Source of the DNA: Mycolicibacterium hassiacum DSM 44199
GTDB lineage: Bacteria > Actinomycetota > Actinomycetes > Mycobacteriales > Mycobacteriaceae
Direction: 5' to 3'
NCBI RefSeq assembly: GCF_900603025.1
Contig: NZ_LR026975.1
Location: 1,984,001-2,048,000 of the forward strand
DNA: 64,000 nt
Under the pieces are notes generated by a model. The model did not search any database. It was not told where the DNA came from and saw nothing but the letters and a program-made list of their open reading frames with translations. Position 1 is the stretch's first letter; each line of letters opens with the position of its first letter. The position numbers were made by a program, and so were the translations under genes. Below, piece by piece: positions 26,691-34,665 of this stretch.

Positions 26691-27188
26691 TCAGCCCTGC
26701 GCGACGGCGGTGCGGAAGGCCTGCTCGGCGGCCTGGCCGTGCACCGCGAACACCACCTTCCGCAGGCTCTGCGGCTGGTGCTCGCGCACCGCGCGCACCA
26801 TGATCCGGGCCGCCTCGTCGAGCGGGAAGCCGCCGACCCCGGTGCCGAACGCCACCAGGCCCAGCGACCGGCAGCCCAGCGCGTCGGCGCGGGCCAGCGT
26901 CGAACGGGTGGCGCGATCGATGATCTCGGCCGACGTCGGCCCGCCCAGCTCCATGGTCGCGGCGTGGATGACGTAGCGGGCGGGCATGGCGCCCGCGGTG
27001 GTCTCCACCGCCTCGCCGAGTCCGATCGGCGCCTTCGCATCCGATTCGCGCTGTACCTCCGGCCCGCCTGCCCGCACGATCGCCGCGGCCACTCCGCCGG
27101 CATGACGCAGCCGGGTGTTCGCGGCGTTTGCTATCGCGTCGACCTCGAGTTTGGTGATGTCGGTTTCGCGCACCTCGAGCTCGAGCAT
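26691..27188 (-). CDS. Macro-domain protein (ADP-ribose/O-acetyl-ADP-ribose binding)
   Basis: 165 residues, ATG 27186-27188 after CGGGAGGTCC. The macro fold: EVRETDITKLEVDAIANAAN, the ligand loop LRHAGGVAAAIVRAGG, VIHAATMELGG and VAFGTGVGGFPLDEAARIM. Family members hydrolyse ADP-ribose esters. M. tuberculosis LppD (Rv1899c), beside cinA, has a macro domain with a lipoprotein leader; this protein is shorter and has no leader, so it is probably cytoplasmic. Confidence 0.88.
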   Translation of the reverse strand: MLELEVRETDITKLEVDAIANAANTRLRHAGGVAAAIVRAGGPEVQRESDAKAPIGLGEAVETTAGAMPARYVIHAATMELGGPTSAEIIDRATRSTLARADALGCRSLGLVAFGTGVGGFPLDEAARIMVRAVREHQPQSLRKVVFAVHGQAAEQAFRTAVAQG

Positions 27189-27269
27189 CGGACCTCCCGA
27201 ATGATCTGACCTGGACTGTGACGGAACAGACTTCGACAAGCTACCCGCTGTAGTAGAAGAATTGACGGC

Positions 27270-27494
27270 ATGTCTGCAGTGGTTGAGCGAGACAAGTTGT
27301 CTGAGTTGGCCAGTGAGCGCGGCTGGCAGCGCCGGGACTGCGACCGCGTGGACTACTACTCCAAGAGCCCGGTGAAGGTCCACGTCATCTGGCAGGGCGA
27401 CGACGCGATCAGCGGCAGCGCGCTCTACCAGAACGACATGATGGTCGCCTACACCCGCGACCTGAGCACCGTCAGCGGCTGGCTCAAGCGCTGA
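27270..27494 (+). CDS. Small conserved mycobacterial protein
   Basis: 74 residues, soluble, about equal basic and acidic: ERGWQRRDCDRVDYYSKSP, then VHVIWQGDDAISGSALYQND. It may match the 72-residue Rv1893, but this is a recollection of size and position only. No signal or membrane segment and no known fold. A strong hairpin follows the stop. Confidence 0.6.
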   Translation: MSAVVERDKLSELASERGWQRRDCDRVDYYSKSPVKVHVIWQGDDAISGSALYQNDMMVAYTRDLSTVSGWLKR

Positions 27495-27509
27495 CCGGGC
27501 GCGCCGGGG

Positions 27510-27532
27510 CGGCCGGTCATCCCGACCGGCCG
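27510..27532. terminator. Two-way hairpin between converging genes
   Basis: CGGCCGGTC (27510-27518) and GACCGGCCG (27524-27532) with a five-base loop. It includes the stop codon of the minus-strand hydrolase and lies 15 bases past the plus-strand stop. Confidence 0.55.
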
Positions 27533-28449
27533 ATGCGCCCGTCCTGCTCGTCCCACACCTTGAGCACGGTGTGCAGGATCTCCTCGGCGCGGCCCAACCC
27601 GCCGAGGTGGCTCTCCCCGGGCATCGGGTAGAGCTCGGCGTCGGGCAGCCGCGACACCACGTGCTCGCCGTGCGCGTACGGCACGATGTGGTCGGCGTCG
27701 CCGTGCCACCAGCGCACCGGGACGGTGACCTCGTTCAGGCGGAAACCCCAGTCCCGGGCGAACACGACGATGTCCGAGAACGGCGCGGCCATCTGTTTGC
27801 GGCTGCCGTTGAGAATATCGTCGAGGAACATCGCCCTGATCTCCGGCCGGGCCAGCAGCCGCCGGTCCGGTTCCGGTGACACCCGGCCGTAGAGGTCGAC
27901 GACCGGGGAACCGACCGGCCGGATCAGCCGGATGAGCGCGGTGGCCACCATGCCGATCTGCGGGCCGGCGATCTGCAGCAGCGGCGCGACCTTGGTGCCC
28001 AGATTTCCCATCAGCCCGCCGCCGATGGCGTCCGGACCGACCGTGGGCGCCACCCCGCCGATGACGCCGGCGGTCACCACCCGGTCGGGCATGGCGGCCG
28101 CGCAGCCCAGCGTGTAGGGCCCGCCGCCGGAGAGCCCGACCACTGCCATGCGCTCGATCCCGAGGGTGTCGGCGATGGTGCGCAGATCGTCGGCGAAGGC
28201 GATCACCGACTCGTAGCGGTGCGGTGTCGACGAGCCGATGCCCGGCCGGTCCAGACCGATCAGCCGGACGCCGGTCTGCTCGGCGTAGACCCGGGCCTCC
28301 ATCGGGATCTGTCGGCGGGCCCCCGGTGTTCCGTGCAGCCAGAAGATCGCGCGCCCCTGCGGGTCGCCGAACTCGGCGAATCCGATCCGCCGGTCGGTAC
28401 CGACCGCGACGTTGCCTTCCAGCTTGGGGCGAGCGATTGCGACAGCCAT
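27517..28449 (-). CDS. Alpha/beta hydrolase
   Basis: 310 residues. Oxyanion loop IFWLHGTPGARRQ, nucleophile elbow VVGLSGGGPYT, the acid in WHGDADHIVPYAHGEH and the histidine in GESHLGGLG complete the triad. Length and the cap pattern resemble mycobacterial LipZ/epoxide-hydrolase-like esterases, though no haloalkane or epoxide signature is complete. Substrate unknown. Separated from its neighbours by a terminator downstream and 45 bases upstream. Confidence 0.83.
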   Translation of the reverse strand: MAVAIARPKLEGNVAVGTDRRIGFAEFGDPQGRAIFWLHGTPGARRQIPMEARVYAEQTGVRLIGLDRPGIGSSTPHRYESVIAFADDLRTIADTLGIERMAVVGLSGGGPYTLGCAAAMPDRVVTAGVIGGVAPTVGPDAIGGGLMGNLGTKVAPLLQIAGPQIGMVATALIRLIRPVGSPVVDLYGRVSPEPDRRLLARPEIRAMFLDDILNGSRKQMAAPFSDIVVFARDWGFRLNEVTVPVRWWHGDADHIVPYAHGEHVVSRLPDAELYPMPGESHLGGLGRAEEILHTVLKVWDEQDGRIGRSG

Positions 28450-28494
28450 ACCCGCAGTGTCTCACGCGGCGGTGTGGGCTCGGCCACGGTACCG

Positions 28495-29355
28495 TCAGAT
28501 CGCGTCGGGGACCACCCGGAAGACGTAGGATGCGGCGGTCATCAACCGGTCGTCGGTGCCCTCGTCGAACATCAGCGCCCGGACGGCGACGGTGTCGCCG
28601 GTGCCGGTCATCGGTTCGGTCTCGACCCGGAACGGGCCGGCCTTGCCGCGCGCCATGAACATCACGTGGCAGGACTGCCCCTGCAGCCGGTCGGTGCCCG
28701 CCTCGCTGGCGGCGGCGTCGATGGCCGCGGCCTCCAGGACGACGAATTGCGGCCCGATGTGCAGGGCGGCGTCCGGGGAGGCGACCTCCTCGGACAGCTT
28801 CGGCAGCCCCCAGTTGCCGTCGGGGCGGCGGTGGCCGCCGAACGCCTGCCACAGCGGCGGCAGGTCGGGGGAGTCCTCGATGTCGAGGGGCCGGGTGTCC
28901 ATCTTCTCCAGCCCCTCCGGCGGGGTGCCGATGCTCACCCCCTGGCCCTCGATGAGGGCGAGCACCCGCTGCGGATCGTCGGCGTCGACGATCTTGGCCC
29001 GGCTGTAGCCCATCTGCCGGCCGATCTTGAGTTCCTGCGAGATCACCTCGATGCGGCTGACGTCACGGCCGGGGTCGAGGATCTGGCAGGAGTGGATGAC
29101 CGGGTTGGGCACCGCCTCCAGGTCGGACATGTGCCCGCTCTCCGGCGCCGAGATGCCCAGCACCGCGAACAACACCCCGGCGGCGCCGTTGCGCATGTCG
29201 CGGCGCAGGGTGACGGTGTTGTCCTCCTCGACGTTGTCCATCTGGGCGTACTTGCGCCCGATGTAGCGGTAGCTCAGCAATCCGCCCCAACGGCGCCGCA
29301 GTTCGGCGGCGTACTCCTCCGGCGAATCGACCAGCTCCCGTATGTCCCGCAGCAT
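28495..29355 (-). CDS. Hot-dog-fold (thioesterase-like) protein of unrecognised family
   Basis: 286 residues. The second half (GPQFVVLEAAAIDAA, then GPFRVETEPMTGTGDTVAVRALMFDEGTDD) has the strand pattern of a PaaI/YbgC-type hot-dog domain. The first half contains GAAGVLFAVLGISAPE and ISQELKIGRQMGYSRAKI, which could be a second, degenerate hot-dog, so the protein is probably a fused double hot-dog. I cannot name a substrate. A second ATG four bases further upstream is out of frame; ATG 29353-29355 is used. Confidence 0.6.
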   Translation of the reverse strand: MLRDIRELVDSPEEYAAELRRRWGGLLSYRYIGRKYAQMDNVEEDNTVTLRRDMRNGAAGVLFAVLGISAPESGHMSDLEAVPNPVIHSCQILDPGRDVSRIEVISQELKIGRQMGYSRAKIVDADDPQRVLALIEGQGVSIGTPPEGLEKMDTRPLDIEDSPDLPPLWQAFGGHRRPDGNWGLPKLSEEVASPDAALHIGPQFVVLEAAAIDAAASEAGTDRLQGQSCHVMFMARGKAGPFRVETEPMTGTGDTVAVRALMFDEGTDDRLMTAASYVFRVVPDAI

Positions 29356-29415
29356 GCATCGGAGGATGCCACACCGACAGCGGGTGCGGCGCCGCTTCCC
29401 GGTCGGCCGGGGCGG

Positions 29416-29623
29416 TCAGCCGACCGCGTTCGCGTAGCCGATCCCGCCGCACAGCACCGCGATCAGGCACAGCACGAACGTGCCGAGGGCGACGGGCCGG
29501 CCGCGGCGGCGGGCAGTGGTCGAGAAACGCCAGGGAGAACAGCCCAGCCACGGCCGCCACGGCCAGCAACACCGCCGTGACGACGAGCAGCACGACGGAC
29601 CCGGCGATGTCCACACCCGACAC
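29416..29623 (-). pseudogene. Small two-helix membrane protein with a frameshift
   Basis: Two half-genes in adjacent frames join at 29525-29527. The first codes VDIAGSVVLLVVTAVLLAVA and FSLAF, the second GRPVALGTFVLCLIAVLCGG and ends YANAVG. An A3 run there (T3 on the coding strand) would have to be two bases to read one protein of about 68 residues with two membrane helices. The start is probably GTG at 29621-29623 or 29612-29614. Cause may be decay or an assembly indel. No family recognised. Confidence 0.5.
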
Positions 29624-29727
29624 CGGCGGGCGGGGCGGAGGATGCGGCCCGGGCGTGGCGCTGATCGTAGGTGCCGGACGCGCGGTGCGCCGGCCGGGCG
29701 AATCGCCCACCGGGCCGTCGATCGGTG

Positions 29728-29793
29728 CTTTACTCCACATCGGGTTTAGTCCACACCGGGCTTTACTCCACACCGGGTTTAGTCCACACCGGG
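29728..29793. repeat. Minisatellite: two 33-base units, each two similar half-units
   Basis: Four head-to-tail blocks: CTTTACTCCACATCGGG, TTTAGTCCACACCGGG, CTTTACTCCACACCGGG, TTTAGTCCACACCGGG. Blocks 1 and 3 differ at one base, blocks 2 and 4 are identical. It sits in the divergent promoter region between the frameshifted membrane gene and a secreted-protein gene. Confidence 0.85.
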
Positions 29794-29823
29794 AAGGGCC
29801 GAGTGAACGCGAAGGACGACACC

Positions 29824-30318
29824 GTGGGCCAGACGATGCGAGCGATCACCGTGGCGGCCGCCTTGCTGATGCTGGCGCCGCCGGGCGCCGCGGTCGCCGA
29901 TGGGGACACCGGCACGGGCGGCGGCACCGTGTTGCCGTTCGCGCAGGTGATGCGGCGCTGCGACTACAGCGAGACCGAGTTCAACGGCCCCACCGGTTCG
30001 GCCATGGTGACCGGGGTGCTGCGGTCGGACGGGACGACGGTCACCGCGGAGGTCCAGCTGGCGGTCGGTCCGCCGAACACCCGCTACGACGTGCGGTTGA
30101 TCCAGGCGCCGCGCTCGTCGAACGCTCCGTGCTGGGGCGGCGACCCGGGCGTGGCGGTCGCTACGCTGCACACCGACGGCGCGGGTGCGGGCGCGGTGAC
30201 GGTGCACGACACGATCGAACCGTGGGCGACCGGCGCGTGGGTCTACGTCACCCGCCCGAGCGCGTTCTCCCAGGACCCGGCCGAGTTCTATTCGACCGAT
30301 CTGATCGTGCGGATCTGA
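29824..30318 (+). CDS. Secreted mycobacterial hypothetical protein
   Basis: 164 residues from GTG 29824; a GTG at 29803 also has a ribosome site (GGGAAGGG). The signal peptide MRAITVAAALLMLAPPGAAVA is cleaved near ADG. The mature protein has two Cys (in MRRCDYSE and NAPCWGG) and is beta-rich (VTAEVQLAVGPPNTRYDVRLIQ, then TIEPWATGAWVYVTRPS). No enzyme motif. Exported protein of unknown role with the minisatellite directly upstream, which may affect its expression. Confidence 0.68.
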   Translation: MGQTMRAITVAAALLMLAPPGAAVADGDTGTGGGTVLPFAQVMRRCDYSETEFNGPTGSAMVTGVLRSDGTTVTAEVQLAVGPPNTRYDVRLIQAPRSSNAPCWGGDPGVAVATLHTDGAGAGAVTVHDTIEPWATGAWVYVTRPSAFSQDPAEFYSTDLIVRI

Positions 30319-30346
30319 CCGGCCGGATCGGACCGGGGTCCGGTCA
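30316..30346. terminator. Two-way hairpin spanning both stop codons
   Basis: TGACCGG (30316-30322) pairs with CCGGTCA (30340-30346); an inner GGACC/GGTCC stem adds stability. The arms include the stop codons of both converging genes. Confidence 0.5.
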
Positions 30347-31090
30347 GCCCGCCACCACGACGGTCAGCCGATTCCCGTTGCGTTCGACCCGCATGCCCGC
30401 CCGCCGGGCGACGGTCGCGACCGCCGCGGCGTCGTCGGGTTCGGCCCGCGTCGTCGCCAGCGCACGCGCCAGCCGCCCCTTGTGCGCCTTGTTGAAGTGG
30501 CTGACCACCGCGCGGGTGCCGTCCGCGCGCTCCGCGACCACCTCGACCTGCACCGCGTCGGGCACCCGGCCGAGGGCCGCGTACGACCCCGAACGCAGGT
30601 CGACGACGAGCTCGCGGCCGGAGATCTCGGCGAGCACCGGTTCCAGCACCGGGCGCCAGCGGGCCGACAGCGATCTCCCGCCGGGGAGCTTGGCACCCGC
30701 GGACAGTCGGTAGGCGGGGATCGGATCGCCGGCGCGGACCAGGCCGAACAGCGCCGACCCGACCGCCAGCCGGGCCCGGGCACGTTCGGCCGCGGCGCCG
30801 GTGAGCGAGTCGAAATCGAGCGCGTCGTACAGCACGCCGGTGTAGCGGCGCAGCGCCGGCAGGGTCAGGGCGCTGCGCAGCACGGCGTTGCGCGCGATCT
30901 CACCGTCCTGGGAGGCCGACAGCCCGAGCGCACGCCGACTCGCCTCGGGGTCCGCGGCGAGGGTGACCAGCTCGGCGACCAGCTCGGCGCGCAGCGGGTT
31001 GAGCACCGGCCAACTCAGGGCGTCCAGGTCCAGCGGCGCCTGGTCACCGCCGGCGCGCTTGGTCTCCGAGGGCGGCAGCAGCACGATCAC
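30344..31090 (-). CDS. yaaA: YaaA family peroxide-stress protein (DUF328)
   Basis: 248 residues, ATG 31088-31090. Starts with the family signature MIVLLPPSETKR and has YTGVLYDALDFDSL, LFGLVRAGDPIPAYRLSAGAKLPG, and VVSHFNKAHKGRLARAL. E. coli YaaA limits iron and DNA damage during peroxide stress and binds DNA. Length is normal for the family. It has its own transcript, ended by the shared hairpin. Confidence 0.88.
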   Translation of the reverse strand: MIVLLPPSETKRAGGDQAPLDLDALSWPVLNPLRAELVAELVTLAADPEASRRALGLSASQDGEIARNAVLRSALTLPALRRYTGVLYDALDFDSLTGAAAERARARLAVGSALFGLVRAGDPIPAYRLSAGAKLPGGRSLSARWRPVLEPVLAEISGRELVVDLRSGSYAALGRVPDAVQVEVVAERADGTRAVVSHFNKAHKGRLARALATTRAEPDDAAAVATVARRAGMRVERNGNRLTVVVAG

Positions 31091-31140
31091 GCCGCAAGAC
31101 GCTAGCGGGCGCTACCGCCAACCCGCTCAACCGGCCGGGA

Positions 31141-31794
31141 TCAGACCGGCTGGCCGGGCGGCGGGGGCGGGGCGAACGGGTCGGCCGGCGGGGGCGCCAA
31201 CGGATCCGCCGGTGGCGGGGGAGCCAGCGGGTCGGCCGGCGGCGGAGGCAACGGCGCGCCGGGCGGGGGCGGTGCCTGGCCCGCCGGCGGCGGGGCGAAC
31301 GGGTCGGCCGGCGGCGGGGGCGCCATCGGCGGCGGGGGCGGCGGCACCTCGTGGTTCATCAGCACCACCTGCGCACCGTTGCCCTCCGGCGGGACGGGCT
31401 GATCGACCGGCATCGGCTCGACCGGCATCGGCAGGTACATGTGCTTGGTGAACTGCTTCTGGTAGGCACCGCCACCGCCGATCTTCACGCCGCCGCCCTC
31501 GCCGGAGGAGACCGGCGTGCCGTCGGGCAGCGTGACCGCGGTGTGGCTGCTGTTCCAGCCCACGACCAGCGCACCGGGCTGGGTACCGTACTTGAACCCG
31601 CGCTCGAGCAGCGCCTGCTCGATATTGCCGGTGTGGAAGCGGTTGCCGTAGACCGGGCGTCCGGTTGCCGCATTGACCACCCAGGAGACCAGGCCCGAGC
31701 AGTCCGTCCCGGCCGGGGAGTCCCCGCCCAGGACGTACGGCGTGCCCGACACCGAGTGGACAAGTGTCAGCAGCGTCGCAACTGGGGCAAACAT
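31141..31794 (-). CDS. NlpC/P60 peptidase-like protein with proline-rich tail
   Basis: 217 residues from ATG 31792-31794. The NlpC/P60 core is VHSVSGTPYVLGGDSPAGTDCSGLVSWVVNAATG with the nucleophilic Cys, and NSSHTAVTLPDG with the His; peptidoglycan endopeptidase activity is inferred. From about residue 130 the chain is a PPxADPxAPPP repeat, probably a cell-wall anchor or linker. An upstream in-frame ATG at 31875 would place the gene over two Crp-type boxes, so I reject it. No clear signal peptide is visible; export may use a nonclassical or ESX route, or the start may lie elsewhere. Confidence 0.75.
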   Translation of the reverse strand: MFAPVATLLTLVHSVSGTPYVLGGDSPAGTDCSGLVSWVVNAATGRPVYGNRFHTGNIEQALLERGFKYGTQPGALVVGWNSSHTAVTLPDGTPVSSGEGGGVKIGGGGAYQKQFTKHMYLPMPVEPMPVDQPVPPEGNGAQVVLMNHEVPPPPPPMAPPPPADPFAPPPAGQAPPPPGAPLPPPPADPLAPPPPADPLAPPPADPFAPPPPPGQPV

Positions 31795-31836
31795 GCGGCC
31801 GGACGTTACTAGAGGCTTTTTGCCATATCCAAAATC

Positions 31837-31876
31837 TGTGACCGCTTTCACCCGATTTCGTGTGATCCCGTTCACA
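31837..31876. promoter_or_regulatory. Two Crp (Rv3676)-type boxes, tandem
   Basis: Box 1 TGTGATCCCGTTCACA at 31861-31876 fits TGTGAnnnnnnTCACA perfectly. Box 2 TGTGACCGCTTTCACC at 31837-31852 fits all but the last base. Centres are 24 bases apart, and the boxes are 43 and 67 bases upstream of the NlpC/P60 start. The rest of the gap to 32071 is AT-rich with no gene that I can see. Confidence 0.65.
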
Positions 31877-32071
31877 TACGAAATTTCGCGTCGAACAACT
31901 CACGGAATTCGGTTGTAAAAGCAACAAATTCGTGTTATCGCTGACCGCTCCGGTGCATAACGCGCCATTTCCCGTTGGCTGGAGACCTTTTTCGCGGCGA
32001 TCTGATATCGGATTTCACGTTCGCACGCTGAACAGATTGGCAATGCCTAGATTTCGATGCGGTCACGCGAA

Positions 32072-33223
32072 TCATCCGTATGCGAGCAGCAACGGCACCC
32101 GCTGTTCGGCAGCTGTCAGCGACCCGTGGTGGCCGATGAGCGAAGATTCCATCGGCTCAACGCTTTTCCTGACAATCGCTGCGGATTCCCTTGCGGCGAC
32201 GACGATATCGCCGATACGTGGCAGCACGTCATCGGTGACCCGCTCACCGAACCAGCCGGCCGCCACGGCCTGCTCGCGCGACGCCACCCAGGCACGGTCG
32301 CCGAGCACGGTCCGCCAGGTGGCGATGACGTCGTCGCAGGCACCGGAGGCGGTGTAGAGGTGGCGTGCCCGCGGCTCGCCACCGATCGCGGTCACCCCGT
32401 CGAGCAGCGCCGGATCCGCGTCGACATCGACGGTGTGCTCCGGATCGACCGCCACCATGCCGTGGTCGGCCACCACCGCCAGCAGCCCGCCCGGCGGCAG
32501 CGCCTCGAGGATCGACTCGACGAGCCGATCCACCTGGCGCAGCTGCATCCGCCACGGCGCCGACCCCGGGCCGTACACATGCCCCAACATGTCCACATCG
32601 GCGTGGTAGGCGTAACAGAACCCGCCATCGCCGATCACCTCGCAGACCCGCGCCGCGAGATCGCCGAGTGCGTGCACCCCGATGTACCGGCCGCCGCGCA
32701 GCGCCGCGCGGGTCAACCCGGAGTGGGTGAACTGCGCGGCCGAGATGACGCTGACCGCCGCGCCGGTCGCCGCCGCGCGTTCGAACGTGGTCGCCCGCGG
32801 CTGAACCCGCTCCGGTGGCACGGTCTCGCGCAGATCGGCGCCCCAGGGGTGTGGCCGCCACCGCAGCGGGTTGATCAGCCCCACGTCGGGCAGCCGGAAC
32901 GAATAGCCCACCAGGCCGTGCTCGCCGGAACGGCAGCCGGTACCCAGTGCGGCGAGCCCGGCGACGGTCGTCGACGGGAACCCGACCTGTATATGTGCGC
33001 CCCGCAGGCCCGCCAGCACCGGCGCATCGCCGGCATGCCTGTCGAGCAGTTCGGCGCCCAGGCCGTCGATCAGCAGCACGCACGCGCCGGCGATATCGCC
33101 GCGCAGCGGAATCGGGCCGTCGAACCCCGGCACGCCCATGGCGGCCAGCACCGAGGGCACCACATCGGCCAGGTGCGGCGACCGCGGATCCGGCCGGGGC
33201 AGATCGTGCGCGGAGTGCTCCAC
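32072..33223 (-). CDS. Type I phosphodiesterase/nucleotide pyrophosphatase family protein
   Basis: 383 residues, GTG start. Alkaline phosphatase superfamily: metal site VLLIDGLGAELLDRH, the nucleophile Thr in VGFPSTTVAGLAALGTG, FCYAYHADVDMLGHVYGPG and VVADHGMVAV with metal-binding Asp and His. The end IGHHGSLTAAEQRVPLLLAYG completes the site. No signal peptide is evident. Substrate unknown; the mycobacterial relatives hydrolyse phosphodiesters. Third gene of a putative operon after the alpha/beta hydrolase and MBL genes (16 bases from the latter). Confidence 0.82.
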   Translation of the reverse strand: MEHSAHDLPRPDPRSPHLADVVPSVLAAMGVPGFDGPIPLRGDIAGACVLLIDGLGAELLDRHAGDAPVLAGLRGAHIQVGFPSTTVAGLAALGTGCRSGEHGLVGYSFRLPDVGLINPLRWRPHPWGADLRETVPPERVQPRATTFERAAATGAAVSVISAAQFTHSGLTRAALRGGRYIGVHALGDLAARVCEVIGDGGFCYAYHADVDMLGHVYGPGSAPWRMQLRQVDRLVESILEALPPGGLLAVVADHGMVAVDPEHTVDVDADPALLDGVTAIGGEPRARHLYTASGACDDVIATWRTVLGDRAWVASREQAVAAGWFGERVTDDVLPRIGDIVVAARESAAIVRKSVEPMESSLIGHHGSLTAAEQRVPLLLAYG

Positions 33224-33239
33224 GCCCCGAGCCTGCCAG

Positions 33240-33887
33240 CTAGCTCGGTACCGTGGCCAGTGCCTCGTCGATGGACTGTGCCCACCGCCGCGGCGTCACC
33301 GCTTCGACCGCGGTGTCGCCGGCGAAGGCGCTGGAGATCACCAGGTCACAGTCCACCGAGGCGAGCAGTTCCAGGCCGGCGCGGAGGTCGGCGGCGCTGC
33401 CGCGGCCCGGTACCAGGAACGTCGCCCAGGTTCCCGCTTCGGTGGGGAACATGGTGTCGCCGGTGAACAGGTAGCGTTCGCCGCCGGCCCCGGACACCAG
33501 GTAGCAGCTGCTGCCCGGCGAATGTCCCGGTGTGGGGAGCACTTCCACGCCGTTGTCGTCGACGTGCCGGACGGCCGGGATCGCCACGTCGATGTGGCCG
33601 TGACGGCCGATCTCCTCGGCCTCGGCGGCGGGCGCGTGCAATCGCCTGCCGAACCGCTCGGCCAGCGACGCCAGCGTCGGACCGGCCTCGTCGAGATGGG
33701 ACAGGTACTGGGCGGCGATGCCGCCGAGTTCGTCGAACACGTCGAACTGCGCGGCGGTGGCGGGGTTGTAGAACAGCAGATTTCCGGCCGGGCCGCGCCA
33801 CAGGTAGGCGTGGGTGGTCAAACCCGGGAACGGCGAATCGCGCCGAGTCTGAAACAGATCGTCGCGGATGCGCGTCAGTGCGGTCAT
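33240..33887 (-). CDS. Metallo-beta-lactamase-fold protein with degenerate metal site
   Basis: 215 residues, ATG 33885-33887. The fold is clear from LLFYNPATAAQFDVF, LPTPGHSPGSSCYLV and RYLFTGDTMFP, which match MBL motifs 1, 3 and 4. The main metal-binding motif HxHxDH is absent: the corresponding region is NPATAAQFDVFDELGG. So it keeps only part of the zinc site and may not be a hydrolase. It sits between the alpha/beta hydrolase and the phosphodiesterase, all minus strand and close together. Confidence 0.72.
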   Translation of the reverse strand: MTALTRIRDDLFQTRRDSPFPGLTTHAYLWRGPAGNLLFYNPATAAQFDVFDELGGIAAQYLSHLDEAGPTLASLAERFGRRLHAPAAEAEEIGRHGHIDVAIPAVRHVDDNGVEVLPTPGHSPGSSCYLVSGAGGERYLFTGDTMFPTEAGTWATFLVPGRGSAADLRAGLELLASVDCDLVISSAFAGDTAVEAVTPRRWAQSIDEALATVPS

Positions 33888-33928
33888 GACACCCACCGTG
33901 GCACCTCAACCGCAGTTGAGGTCAACCG

Positions 33929-34603
33929 CTAATCGCCCCGGACGATGTGTTGCGCCACCGACGCGGCGACGGCGAGCGAGGCGGCATCCTCGGCGGGGCC
34001 GTACCGGTCGGTGCCCGGGTCGTACACCGCGCCGGCGATCGACGCGTGGTCCGCCTCCAGTTCGGCCAGCGTCACCGGCCATCCGTTGCGCCGCAATGTC
34101 GCCGCGAATGCACGGCTCTGCGCGACCGGGACGACGTCGTCGTGCACTCCGTGCAGCAGTGCCACCGGTGGGCGGTGTTCGACACCGGTGAGATCGGTCG
34201 GCAGCCGGGCACCGGATACCGGATCGGTCGCGCCGAACGCGCCGGCCAGACACACCGTGCGCAGGACCCGAATCCCGGCGCTGTCCGCCGGCACGCCCTG
34301 CGACACGGTCACCCCGGCGGCGGCCACCCCGCCCAGCGACCAGCCCACCAGCACGATCCGCTCCCACCCGCGGTCTCGGCAGTACCGCAGCGAACCCAGC
34401 AGATCGGCGCGCCCCCGGTCGGGCGCGTGGGAGTCCCAGTCGGGGACCACCACATGCCGGCCGAGCAGCGCGAGGTGTCGGGCCAGCGGCCGCATCGCGG
34501 CGCGGGCATCGGTCTGGGCACCGTGCCACATCAGCACCGTCCGGCCCGCCGGATCACCGTACTGGCCGGCCGCGCGGCCGGGCAGGTACTCGGTCGTCGT
34601 CAT
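33929..34603 (-). CDS. Alpha/beta hydrolase (dienelactone-hydrolase-like)
   Basis: 224 residues from ATG 34601-34603; a GTG two codons upstream is possible. Nucleophile elbow VLVGWSLGGVAAAG, oxyanion region VLMWHGAQTDARA, acid in LLHGVHDDVVPV and His in EADHASIAG. No signal peptide. The substrate is not predictable. First gene of a minus-strand set with the MBL and phosphodiesterase genes (41 bases to the MBL start). Confidence 0.8.
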   Translation of the reverse strand: MTTTEYLPGRAAGQYGDPAGRTVLMWHGAQTDARAAMRPLARHLALLGRHVVVPDWDSHAPDRGRADLLGSLRYCRDRGWERIVLVGWSLGGVAAAGVTVSQGVPADSAGIRVLRTVCLAGAFGATDPVSGARLPTDLTGVEHRPPVALLHGVHDDVVPVAQSRAFAATLRRNGWPVTLAELEADHASIAGAVYDPGTDRYGPAEDAASLAVAASVAQHIVRGD

Positions 34604-34665
34604 CGGCACGGGGTTCCCGCTCGGTATCGGACCTAAGCCTGCCGCGACGCCGGTATCGTCACCCC

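Noticed and set aside
29728..29793. CRISPR-like short repeats
   Set aside because: Four contiguous blocks without spacers; a tandem minisatellite, not a CRISPR array.
31877..32071. Possible c-di-AMP riboswitch upstream of the NlpC/P60 gene
   Set aside because: The gene type fits, but I could not recognise the conserved riboswitch core on either strand; only Crp-type boxes are supported.
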